Shown: positions 8,368 through 16,500 of the stretch, one piece after another
How the letters are laid out: every line of letters begins with the position of its first letter
Numbering within the stretch: position 1 is the first letter of the stretch
DNA from: Sphingomonas lacusdianchii
GTDB lineage: Bacteria; Pseudomonadota; Alphaproteobacteria; Sphingomonadales; Sphingomonadaceae
Length of the DNA stretch: 64,000 nucleotides
Direction of reading: 5' to 3'
Assembly (NCBI RefSeq): GCF_022664395.1
Contig: NZ_JAKRET010000005.1
Location: forward strand, 124,001-188,000
The notes under the pieces: model-generated
Databases searched by the model: none
The model's input: the letters and a program-made list of their open reading frames with translations, nothing else
Told to the model about the DNA's origin: nothing
Program-made: the position numbers and the translations under genes

Positions 8368-8948
8368 GCTGCCTCGACCCGATATTCGATCGGCTTGAAG
8401 CTGCCGCCATTCGATGCCGGCGCCGAACAGGCGGTCAGCCCGATCACCAAATCCATCGCCGCGCGAAAGGTGATCGAATCGCCCGCCTTGCTGATCGGCG
8501 GCAGGACGCTCAGCTTTCCCGTTGGATCGACCGGCACGTTCATGAAGCAGTTGAAGGCGACCGGTATCCGGTCGGGCCGCACGCCATAGGGTTCGAGCGC
8601 CGCCGCCAGATTGCCGAAACAGCCACGATGTGGCGGCAGGTCCGGATAGAAATGATCGAAGGTGTCGTAGGAGCAGGGCGTGAGCAGGAAATCATGCATC
8701 CCGACCATGTCGTCGACGATCTCGAGCATGACCCGGCTGCGGTTCGAATAGAGTTTGTGCCCGGTCGTCAGCCGGATCGTCTCGGCATAATCGAGCGTCC
8801 GGCCAGAGGAGATCACTTCGTCCAGATCGTCGGCATTGAACGCCAGCAGGTCGGCGACCTGACAACCACGCGGATCGATCACCACCAGCGTGTCGCCCTC
8901 CTGCAACCGGAATGCGGTGCCAGAGCGTTCGGGGATGACGACGTTCAC
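8364..8948 (-). CDS. DUF1989 (urea carboxylase-associated) family protein
   Basis: 194 aa from a GTG at 8948 whose GTGA overlaps the upstream stop, preceded by GGAGG 5 bases away; a longer ATG form from 8978 is less likely. Family hallmarks visible are VIDPRGCQVADL near the N-terminus, MHDFLLTPCSYDTF, RGCFGNL, NCFMNVPVD and GLTACSAPASNGG near the end, so several cysteines are kept. DUF1989 includes the subunits of carboxyguanidine deiminase found next to urea/guanidine carboxylases, but no carboxylase is present here. Coupling to the GntA-like gene suggests work on a nitrogen-rich small molecule; the exact reaction is unknown. Confidence 0.85.
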   Translation of the reverse strand: MNVVIPERSGTAFRLQEGDTLVVIDPRGCQVADLLAFNADDLDEVISSGRTLDYAETIRLTTGHKLYSNRSRVMLEIVDDMVGMHDFLLTPCSYDTFDHFYPDLPPHRGCFGNLAAALEPYGVRPDRIPVAFNCFMNVPVDPTGKLSVLPPISKAGDSITFRAAMDLVIGLTACSAPASNGGSFKPIEYRVEAA

Positions 8949-9631
8949 TTTGCCTCCCCCGAATAGTGGAAAGGGCATGCCCAGCGGTCGTCGACCTGCC
9001 GCCCGCTATATTGCCGCGCCTCGCTCGCGGCACCGTGGCGGGCGAGCATCGGGTTGCGGCTGCCGGCCAGCGCCTCGTCGCGGACGAGAATCTTCTCGCG
9101 CATCGTCTCATATTTGCCTTCGGCGCGCAGCCGTTCGAACTGGTCGTGCAGATTGAACACCAGCGTCGGGCGATCGAACCGCCGTGCCGGCCGGCTGGCG
9201 CGCGGGTGCAGCCCGACGATGAAGAAAGCCTCGCCCCCGAAACTCAGCGAGAAATGCGGGTTGTCGGGATCGGTGCTGACCCGGGCGTCATAATCCTGAC
9301 CACGCCACACATCCTTGTCGGACAGTGACTGGACACGTTGCCACAGTGCCTGCTCGAATTCGGCTTCGCTCAGATCGCCTGGTCCGTCGAAGATCACCGC
9401 AAAGCTGCGATACATGGCGCGATCGCGCCGATAATTCTCCGCCAGCCGCATCAGCGAATCGTGGATGCGGACATCGTCCCATGCGCTGTCGATGCGGGAG
9501 CAGGCCAGCACGTCGAGCGTCCCCTTCGCCATTGCCGATTTCGCCCCGACGCAGGGGAAGGCGCGGTCGTCGACATGCTCGAACAACATCGCCTGCAGGC
9601 GATCCTGCGCTTCGTGCTTCCAGTTGAACAT
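8945..9631 (-). CDS. YqcI/YcgG family protein, GntA-like haem N-hydroxylase homologue
   Basis: 228 aa, cytoplasmic, no signal peptide. It matches the YqcI/YcgG family by FPCVGAKSA near residue 25-33, by NLHDQFERLR and by a C-terminal CPFH (C219-H222). One family member, GntA, is the haem-dependent N-hydroxylase of guanitoxin biosynthesis, but most members have no known substrate. The gene is divergent from a MarR regulator and overlaps a DUF1989 gene by 4 bases. None of the other guanitoxin genes is nearby, so guanitoxin synthesis should not be inferred. The start ATG at 9631 has GGAGG-like sequence (cctccgaaatat on the plus strand) just upstream. Confidence 0.8.
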   Translation of the reverse strand: MFNWKHEAQDRLQAMLFEHVDDRAFPCVGAKSAMAKGTLDVLACSRIDSAWDDVRIHDSLMRLAENYRRDRAMYRSFAVIFDGPGDLSEAEFEQALWQRVQSLSDKDVWRGQDYDARVSTDPDNPHFSLSFGGEAFFIVGLHPRASRPARRFDRPTLVFNLHDQFERLRAEGKYETMREKILVRDEALAGSRNPMLARHGAASEARQYSGRQVDDRWACPFHYSGEAK

Positions 9632-9670
9632 ATTTCGGAGGTCCCGACCCGGTTATTGGATGGAGAGTAC

Positions 9671-9698
9671 GTTTCGCGACTGACACCGGTTCCGCGAC
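9671..9698. promoter_or_regulatory. Two direct 10-bp repeats between the GntA-like gene and marR
   Basis: GTTTCGCGAC (9671-9680) and GTTCCGCGAC (9689-9698) differ at one base and start 18 bases apart, in the 105-bp divergent promoter region. They lie just upstream of the marR -35 box and about 40-70 bases upstream of the GntA-like start codon. They could bind a regulator, perhaps the MarR protein itself, but MarR operators are normally inverted repeats, so this is only a candidate. Confidence 0.3.
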
Positions 9699-9700
9699 AG

Positions 9701-9729
9701 TTGACGAGTGAAGGCGGCGCGGCAACAAT
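9701..9729 (+). promoter_or_regulatory. Putative marR promoter giving a leaderless transcript
   Basis: TTGACG (9701-9706) and AACAAT (9724-9729) are separated by 17 bases, a good -35/-10 spacing with 5/6 and 4/6 consensus matches. The predicted transcription start (about 9736) falls next to the GTG at 9737, and no convincing ribosome binding site precedes that GTG. Confidence 0.4.
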
Positions 9730-9736
9730 CCGGTCC

Positions 9737-10198
9737 GTGAACAAACGCCTGCTTCTCGACGACTTCCTGCCGTATCGGCTGTCCATCGCCTCGAATCGCG
9801 TGTCCGACGCGATCGCATCGACCTATCGCTCGTTGTTCGGGTTGCGCATTCCCGAATGGCGGCTGGTGACGGTGATCGCCGAGAGCGACGGGATTACCCA
9901 GCAATCGCTGTGCGTTGCGACCCGAATGGACAAGGTGACGGTCAGCCGGGGCGCCATCGCGCTGGTCGATCGCGGGCTGGTCGAACGGCGTGCCAATGCC
10001 GGCGATCAACGTTCGCACCTGTTGCAACTGACCCCATCGGGCCGCGCACTCTACGAACAGGTCGCGCCAAAGGCGTTGCTGATCGAACAGGAATTGTTCG
10101 CGTCCTTTACGCCAGGCGAGATCGACGTCCTGCGCGACATGCTCGAACGGGTACAGGTCGCCGCCGATGCGATGGAACGGCGGACCCTCGATCAGTAA
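9737..10198 (+). CDS. MarR-family transcriptional regulator
   Basis: 153 aa from GTG 9737. A winged helix-turn-helix is visible: GITQQSLCVATRMDKVTVSR is the recognition region, followed by the wing with LVERRANAGDQRSHLLQLT. The following region is the dimerisation helix typical of MarR. It is transcribed away from the GntA-like/DUF1989 pair and is the obvious candidate regulator of it, presumably sensing a small ligand. The open frame continues far upstream, but that part overlaps the divergent gene and has no MarR similarity. The 3' end overlaps the convergent YihY gene by 7 bases. Confidence 0.85.
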   Translation: MNKRLLLDDFLPYRLSIASNRVSDAIASTYRSLFGLRIPEWRLVTVIAESDGITQQSLCVATRMDKVTVSRGAIALVDRGLVERRANAGDQRSHLLQLTPSGRALYEQVAPKALLIEQELFASFTPGEIDVLRDMLERVQVAADAMERRTLDQ

Positions 10199-11196
10199 CG
10201 GTCGCGGCGCGGCTTGGCCTGATGCTTGGTGGGCAGCGTATCGGCCAGCCGCGCGCCGCGCCGGCCCATGGGTCGGGGGTGGCCGACCGTCGAATCGATC
10301 GCGGTCTGGCGTTCGGCCTCGGCGTTGATCTCGGCGCCGATCAGGATCGCGAAGCTCGACACGAACAGCCACATCAGCAGCACGACGACCGCGCCGAGCG
10401 CGCCATAAGTCGCGTTGTAATCAGCGAAGTTGGCGGCGTAGATGCCGAACAGGACGGTCGCCAGCAGCCATAGCAACGTCGCCGCAACCGACCCGACCGA
10501 CAGCCATCGCCATTGCGCGCGCGCGCGATCGGGGCCGTAGCGGTAGGCGAAGGCGATCGCCGCGCTGGCGATGCCCCCCGCGACCAGCCACGTCGCACCC
10601 TGAATGAACACCGCGCCGGCGGTACCGAGGAACTGGGTCTCGCTGCGGATCCACGTCAGCACGCCCGCCGAGACGATGCCGACCAGTGCCGCAATGATCG
10701 CCGCCACGGTAATCATCGCCGACAACAGCGTCGTCGTGATGATGCTGCGCTCGTCCTCCTCCTCGTAGATCACGTTCAGCGCCTGGATGATCGCGCTTGC
10801 CGCCCGCATCGCGCCATAGATCGACAACAGCAGCGCGACGGCAAGGCCCAGGCCGGCCTGCGACGACGCGGTCGTCACCACCGCGATCAGCTGGTCGGAG
10901 ATCAGCCGCGCGGCATCGGCCGGCACCAGTTCGAAGATCGTCTGCATGTGCCGCGACACGGTCGACGGGTCGGCGACCAGGCCATAGGTCATGACGATCG
11001 CACCCAGCAGCGGCACGAACGACAGGAACGCGTAGAACGCGACGCCGGCCGCCATCAGCGTCAGATTATGGTAGCCGACCATCGTATAAACACGGAACAG
11101 GATCGCGCGCCATGCCGGCCACGGATGGGCCCATGGATGGGTCGACTGGCTCCCCGGAATCGTTGCCGGATCGATCGGTGTCGCGGTGTCGGTCAC
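10192..11196 (-). CDS. YihY/virulence factor BrkB family inner-membrane protein
   Basis: 334 aa. About six hydrophobic segments are visible, starting with LTLMAAGVAFYAFLSFVPLL, a hallmark of the family, and ending with AVVVLLMWLFVSSFAILIGA followed by E-I-N-A-E. Members are often misannotated as ribonuclease BN; the function remains unsettled. The start is taken as GTG 11196 because GAAGGGGAAG stands 5-14 bases upstream and the protein then begins just before the membrane region; the open frame allows a longer N-terminus from 11421. The C-terminal tail is rich in Arg and Lys. Confidence 0.85.
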   Translation of the reverse strand: MTDTATPIDPATIPGSQSTHPWAHPWPAWRAILFRVYTMVGYHNLTLMAAGVAFYAFLSFVPLLGAIVMTYGLVADPSTVSRHMQTIFELVPADAARLISDQLIAVVTTASSQAGLGLAVALLLSIYGAMRAASAIIQALNVIYEEEDERSIITTTLLSAMITVAAIIAALVGIVSAGVLTWIRSETQFLGTAGAVFIQGATWLVAGGIASAAIAFAYRYGPDRARAQWRWLSVGSVAATLLWLLATVLFGIYAANFADYNATYGALGAVVVLLMWLFVSSFAILIGAEINAEAERQTAIDSTVGHPRPMGRRGARLADTLPTKHQAKPRRDRY

Positions 11197-11279
11197 GTTC
11201 TTCCCCTTCGCTGCTGCAACCAACGCGTCGCGCTTTGTTGGGATGCAGCGTAATTTCAATATGAACCAATTCTTCGATA

Positions 11280-11297
11280 CCGCGTTTGGAAACGCGG
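11280..11297. promoter_or_regulatory. Palindrome in the yihY-tamA divergent region
   Basis: CCGCGTTT-GG-AAACGCGG has perfect 8-bp arms around a 2-bp centre. It lies between the two divergent genes, 84 bases from the YihY start and 50 bases from the tamA start. It could be an operator or a short hairpin; no known binding motif was recognised. Confidence 0.25.
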
Positions 11298-11346
11298 CGG
11301 GGATTGTGCGCTGCAATGCCCGGGACAAGGGGACGGGGACGGAACG

Positions 11347-13548
11347 TTGGGGGATTTTCGCGCGCGGACGATCTATATGTTGCTGGCGGGAACGATGACT
11401 GCCCCGACCGCGCTGGCCCAAACGACGCAGAACCCGCCACCGGTCGCGGCTCCTTCCATGCCGCAGGGTACGGCCGCCGATGGCGCGATCGTCCCCGATC
11501 CCGAATTCGACGCGGCACTGCCGACGCTGTCGGGCGACATCAATGCGCCCCTCGAGCCGATGTCCGGTTTCGATGCGCCGGCCGCGCCGACGCCGCAGTC
11601 CGCCAAGCCCCAGGCCGCCGCGCCCGCTCCCGCAACGGTGACGCCGCCGGTAGCGCCTGCGACGGAAGCGTCGGTCCCGGCCGAGACCTTGCCTGACGCA
11701 GTCTTGCCCGAGGCACCCGAACTGGCCCAGCCGCTACCGCCGCTGTCGACGTTCGACGTCACCCCGGTCGAGGTCGCAGGCGTCGAGGACGGTCGGGCGG
11801 TCGAGATCCGCTACGATACCGTCATCCGCGGCCTCGACGAGATTGACGGCGCTGCGCAGTTCAAGGCGCTGTCGTCGTTGCAGGAGGGGAAGGGCAAGGC
11901 CGCGAACGCGACGATGGTGCAGGCGCGCGCCCGCGAGGACGAACAGCTTGCGATCCGCATCATGCGGGCCAAGGGTTATTATGACGGCACTGCGACCTCG
12001 ACGATCGAAAACCCGCCGGGCGAACGCATCCGCGCCGTCGTCACCGCCATTCCGGGGAAGCAATTCACCCTCGGGTCGATCCGCGTGGATACGCAGCCGA
12101 CTGTACCGCCCAACCTCGTCCAGCGCGAATTGCCGCTGAAGGTCGGCGACCCGGTCGATGCCGAACGCATTCAGGCGGCGGAGGCGAATGTCAGCCTGAA
12201 GCTGCCGCAGCAAGGCTATCCCTTTGTCGAGGTCGGACAGCGCGATATCCTGCTCGACGACACCGCCTATACCGGCGCCTATACCCTGCCGGTGACCACG
12301 GGGCCGCGTTCGTCGTTCGGCACCTATTCGACCACCGGCAAGCTGGCGTTCGATGCCGAGCATGTCGGCGTACTGGCGCGGTTCGAGCAGGGCGAACTCT
12401 ACGACAATCGCAAGGTCGACGATCTGCGCGCCGCGCTGGTGTCGACGGGCTTGTTCTCCAGCGTCTCGGTCGAACCGCAGCGGACCGGGCAGCTTGCGCC
12501 CGACGGCACCGAATATGTGAACCTGCTGGTGCGGCAGGATGCCGGGCCGGCGCGGACGCTGGCGGGGGAGGCGGGCTATGGCACCGGACAGGGCATCCGC
12601 CTCGAAGGGTCGTGGACCCATCGCAACCTGTTCCCGCCCGAAGGCGCGCTGATCGTGCGCGGTGTCGCGGGTACGCAGGAACAGGGCGCGGGTGTCACAT
12701 TCCGCCGTTCGAACGCCGGTCGCCGCGACCGCACGTTCCAGATCCTCGCCAATGCCAGCCGCACCAATTACGACGCGTTCGAGGCGTTCACCGGTACGCT
12801 CGGCATCCGCTGGTCCTATGACTCGACGCCGATCTGGCAGAAGCGCTTCACCTATGCCTATGGCGCCGAACTGATCGGCACCAACGAGGACACCTACGAT
12901 TTCGATGTCGGCGCGCGCCGTCGCAAGACCTATGGCATCGCCGCGCTGCCGCTGTTCGCCGGCTTCGACACGTCGGACAATCTGCTCAACCCGACCAAGG
13001 GCTTCCGCCTGAAACTGAACGTCAGCCCCGAAGCATCGGTGCAGGGCGCCGCGCGTCCCTATGGCCGGTTCATGGTCGAGGGCACCGGCTATTACCCGAT
13101 CGGCGAGAGCATCGTCATCGCGGGCCGCGCCCGCGCCGGATCGATCCAGGGCATCGCCCGCGACGACCTCGCCCCTTCACGGCGTTACTATGCCGGTGGC
13201 GGCGGGTCGGTGCGTGGTTTCGGGTTCCAGGAACTCGGACCCCGCACACCCGAGGTCGATGAGGACGGCAACAGTCTGAACCGTCCGATCGGCGGCCGCA
13301 GCCTCAACGAATTCGCGATCGAGGCGCGCTACCGCTTCGGCAATTTCGGGATCGTGCCGTTCCTCGACGCCGGGCAGGTCTATGAATCGAGCCTGCCCAA
13401 GGGGTCGGACCTGCGCTTCGGCGCCGGCATCGGCGGCCGCTTCTACACCAATTTCGGGCCGCTGCGCGTCGATGTCGCCACGCCGATCGCCCGGCGGCCG
13501 GGGGAATCGAAGATCGCGCTCTACATCTCGATCGGGCAGGCCTTCTGA
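11347..13548 (+). CDS. tamA: TamA-like outer-membrane assembly protein (BamA superfamily)
   Basis: 733 aa from a TTG at 11347; ATG 11377 is an alternative but would leave a very short signal peptide. The signal sequence ends at ALAQ, followed by a long Pro/Ala-rich stretch (about 30-130), POTRA domains (about 135-420) and a C-terminal Omp85 beta-barrel with YAGGGGSVRGFGFQELGP, the VRGF-type lid motif. The last residue is Phe, as usual for outer-membrane barrels. TamA works with TamB to insert outer-membrane proteins or move phospholipids. The stop codon overlaps the tamB start (TGATG), so the two are coupled. Confidence 0.9.
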   Translation: MGDFRARTIYMLLAGTMTAPTALAQTTQNPPPVAAPSMPQGTAADGAIVPDPEFDAALPTLSGDINAPLEPMSGFDAPAAPTPQSAKPQAAAPAPATVTPPVAPATEASVPAETLPDAVLPEAPELAQPLPPLSTFDVTPVEVAGVEDGRAVEIRYDTVIRGLDEIDGAAQFKALSSLQEGKGKAANATMVQARAREDEQLAIRIMRAKGYYDGTATSTIENPPGERIRAVVTAIPGKQFTLGSIRVDTQPTVPPNLVQRELPLKVGDPVDAERIQAAEANVSLKLPQQGYPFVEVGQRDILLDDTAYTGAYTLPVTTGPRSSFGTYSTTGKLAFDAEHVGVLARFEQGELYDNRKVDDLRAALVSTGLFSSVSVEPQRTGQLAPDGTEYVNLLVRQDAGPARTLAGEAGYGTGQGIRLEGSWTHRNLFPPEGALIVRGVAGTQEQGAGVTFRRSNAGRRDRTFQILANASRTNYDAFEAFTGTLGIRWSYDSTPIWQKRFTYAYGAELIGTNEDTYDFDVGARRRKTYGIAALPLFAGFDTSDNLLNPTKGFRLKLNVSPEASVQGAARPYGRFMVEGTGYYPIGESIVIAGRARAGSIQGIARDDLAPSRRYYAGGGGSVRGFGFQELGPRTPEVDEDGNSLNRPIGGRSLNEFAIEARYRFGNFGIVPFLDAGQVYESSLPKGSDLRFGAGIGGRFYTNFGPLRVDVATPIARRPGESKIALYISIGQAF

Positions 13549-16500
13549 TGACCGACGCCGAACTGCCCGCCGCCGACACCGTCATCGTCCGCGACCGCCC
13601 GCTCTGGCTGCGTATCCTGAAATGGATCGGCATCGCGATCGTCGCGCTGCTGCTGCTGGTCGTCGCGCTCGTGTTCGCACTGAACACCGGGCCCGGTCGC
13701 GGCTTCCTCGTCAGCAAGCTCGACGGCTACACCACCGCTTCCGGCCTTAAGGTCAATATCGGCCGGATCGACGGATCGCTCTACGGTGCGATGACAATCC
13801 GCGACCTGCGGCTGAGCGATACGCGTGGCGTCTTCGCCGATTCGCCCGCCATTGCGCTCGATTGGCGGCCCTTCGCCTTCGCCAACGGTCATGTCGATAT
13901 CCGCAGCCTGACCAGCCCGCTGGTCCGCTATGCCCGCAATCCGGTGCTGAAGGACACGCCGCCCGGCGATCCCAACGCGCCGCTGCTCCCCGATTACGAT
14001 ATCGACGTGAACCGCCTGCGCATCGACCGGATCGAGGTCGGCCAGGCCGTCACCGGCCAGCGCCATATCGCCCGTCTCGACGGCGAAGTGCACATTGCCG
14101 ACCGCCGGGCGCAGGTGACCGCCAATGCCGCGACCATCGCCGCACCGGGTGTGGCCGGCGGCGACAGCGTCGCGCTGAAGCTCGACGCGGTCCCCGACGA
14201 CAACCGCTTCGACATCGACGCACGCATTCTCGGTCCGGCGAACGGCATGATCGCCGGAATGGCCGGACTTAAGGCACCGATCGCCGCGACGATCGACGGG
14301 CAGGGCGACTGGAATAACTGGCGTGGCCGGCTGGCCGGGACGCTCGGTGGGCAGCAGCTCGCCGATCTGGCGGTCACCGGGCGCGATGGCCGCTTCACCG
14401 TGCGTGGCTCGACCCGGCCGGGACTGATCCTGCAGGGACCGGTCGAGCGGCTGACCGCGCCGCGCCTCGACGTCGCGATCGACGCGGCGCTGGCGGATCG
14501 CAAGGCCGAAACCCGCATCCAGCTTCGCTCCAGCGCGCTCGCGGTCAACGCCGCCGGCCTGCTCGATCTGGGCAACAGCCGCTTCGGCAATTTCCGCACC
14601 GAAGCGATGCTGCTCACCCCCGGCGCGATCCTGCCCAACCTCAACGGCCGCTCGGTTCGTGCCGCCGTCGTCCTCGACGGCGGCTTCGGCACCCCGACCG
14701 TCGATTACAAGGTACAGGCCGCCGCCCTCGGCTTTGGCGAGACCGTCGTCGAGCAACTCTATGCCGAGGGTCGCGCGACCGTCGATGCCGATCGCATCCT
14801 GATCCCGATCGCGGCAAAGGCGCGCCGCATCACCGGTCTCAACGCCGCGGTCGGCGGGCTGGTCACCAACGTCGCGATCAATGGCGACCTCGCCATTTCG
14901 GGCGATCAGGTGCTGTCCGACAATCTGCGCATCCGTTCCGACCGGATCGATGCGACCGCGATCGTCGCCGCCAACCTGACCACCGGCCGCTATACCGGCG
15001 CGATCAAAGGGCGGATCAACGACTACGAAGTCGCCAGCATCGGCATCCTCAACCTGTCGACCGACGCCAGCCTCTATGCCGCGCCGAATGGCGGCTTCGG
15101 CATCAAGGGGCGCGTCGTCGCCCAGACCACGCGTTTGTTCAACGAAGGCGTCCGCAACTTCCTCGGCGGCAATGTCTCGACCACCCGCGTCGATGTCGGC
15201 GTCGCCCCGGACGGGATCATCACCTTCTCGAACCTGCGCATGAACGCACCACAGTTCCGCATCACCAACGGATCGGGTCGATACGACCCGGCGGGGCCGT
15301 TGCTGGTCAATGCCGATGCCTATTCGACCCAATATGGCCCGCTGTCGGCGCGGGTGACCGGATCGGTCGCCGCGCCGCAGGTGCTGTTGCGCGCGGCCAG
15401 GCCGGGCGTCGGCGTCGGCCTCGTCAATCTCGAAGCGCGGGTGCGCGGGCAGGGCGATCGCTATGCGATCCAGGCGACAGGCGGCACGAACTACGGCCCG
15501 TTCCGCGCCGATGTGCTGGTGTCGACCGCGCCGCGGCTCGTCGCCGATATCCGCTCCGCCACCTTCGCCGGTGTCAATATCGACGGCCGGGTCGAGGCGA
15601 CGAATGCGGGGCCGTTTGCCGGACGCATCAACTTTGCCGGATCGGGCATCGCCGGCATCGCCCGCCTGTCGGCACAGGGCCGCTATCAGCGCGCCGATGT
15701 GAATGCACAGGCATCGAACGCCGCGATTCCCGGCAATATGGGCATTCGCATTGGCCGCGCGATCGTCACTGCCACCGCCGTGTTGTACGACCAGCCCGAA
15801 ATCGTCGCCGATGCGCAGGTCGCCAACCTGTCGATGGGCGACTTCCTGCTCGAACGCAGCCGCGCCAAGGTCAATTATCGCGGCGGCAACGGCACGGCGC
15901 AGTTGTTCGCCGAAGGATCGTCGGGCGTCCCGTTCCGTGTCGCCGCCAATGCGCGCCTGCGTCCGAACGACTATCTGGTCGCGTTGCAGGGGGTCGCCAA
16001 TTCGATCCCGTTCAAGACGGTCAATCCGGCACGGATCGTGTCGGCGCCGGGCGGCTATCGCCTGTACCCGACGCGCATCGATTTCGCGCAGGGGTCGATC
16101 CGCGCTGCCGGCGTCTATGGCAACGGCATGTCGATCCAGACGCGGCTCGACCGGCTCGACCTAAGCATCATCAATGCCTTCATGCCCGGCACCGGCATCG
16201 GCGGCACCGCGACCGGCAGCCTCGATTTCGCGCAGGCCGCCGATCAGAGCTTCCCGCGCGCCGATGCCCGGCTGACGATCCGCAATTTCCAGCGGACCAG
16301 CCTCGCCTCGATCTCAGAGCCGGTCGATATCGTGTTCGCGGGCGACCTGCGGCCCGAGGGCGGCAGCGGTCGCGCGCTGATCCGGCGTGGTACGACCACT
16401 GTCGGGCGGATGGTTGCCAACCTGCGGCCGTTGCCCCCGGGCAGTGGGTCGTGGGTCACGCGGATGCTGGCGGCACCGCTGTCTGGCGGCATTCGTTACA

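Noticed and set aside
8945..9631. Guanitoxin biosynthesis gene
   Set aside because: Only a family relationship to GntA is visible; none of the other guanitoxin pathway genes is in the neighbourhood.
13521..15332. 603-aa open frame antisense to tamB
   Set aside because: The tamB frame has a membrane anchor, the TamB domain and coupling to tamA; the antisense frame shows only the Asp/Arg/Gly bias of a GC shadow.
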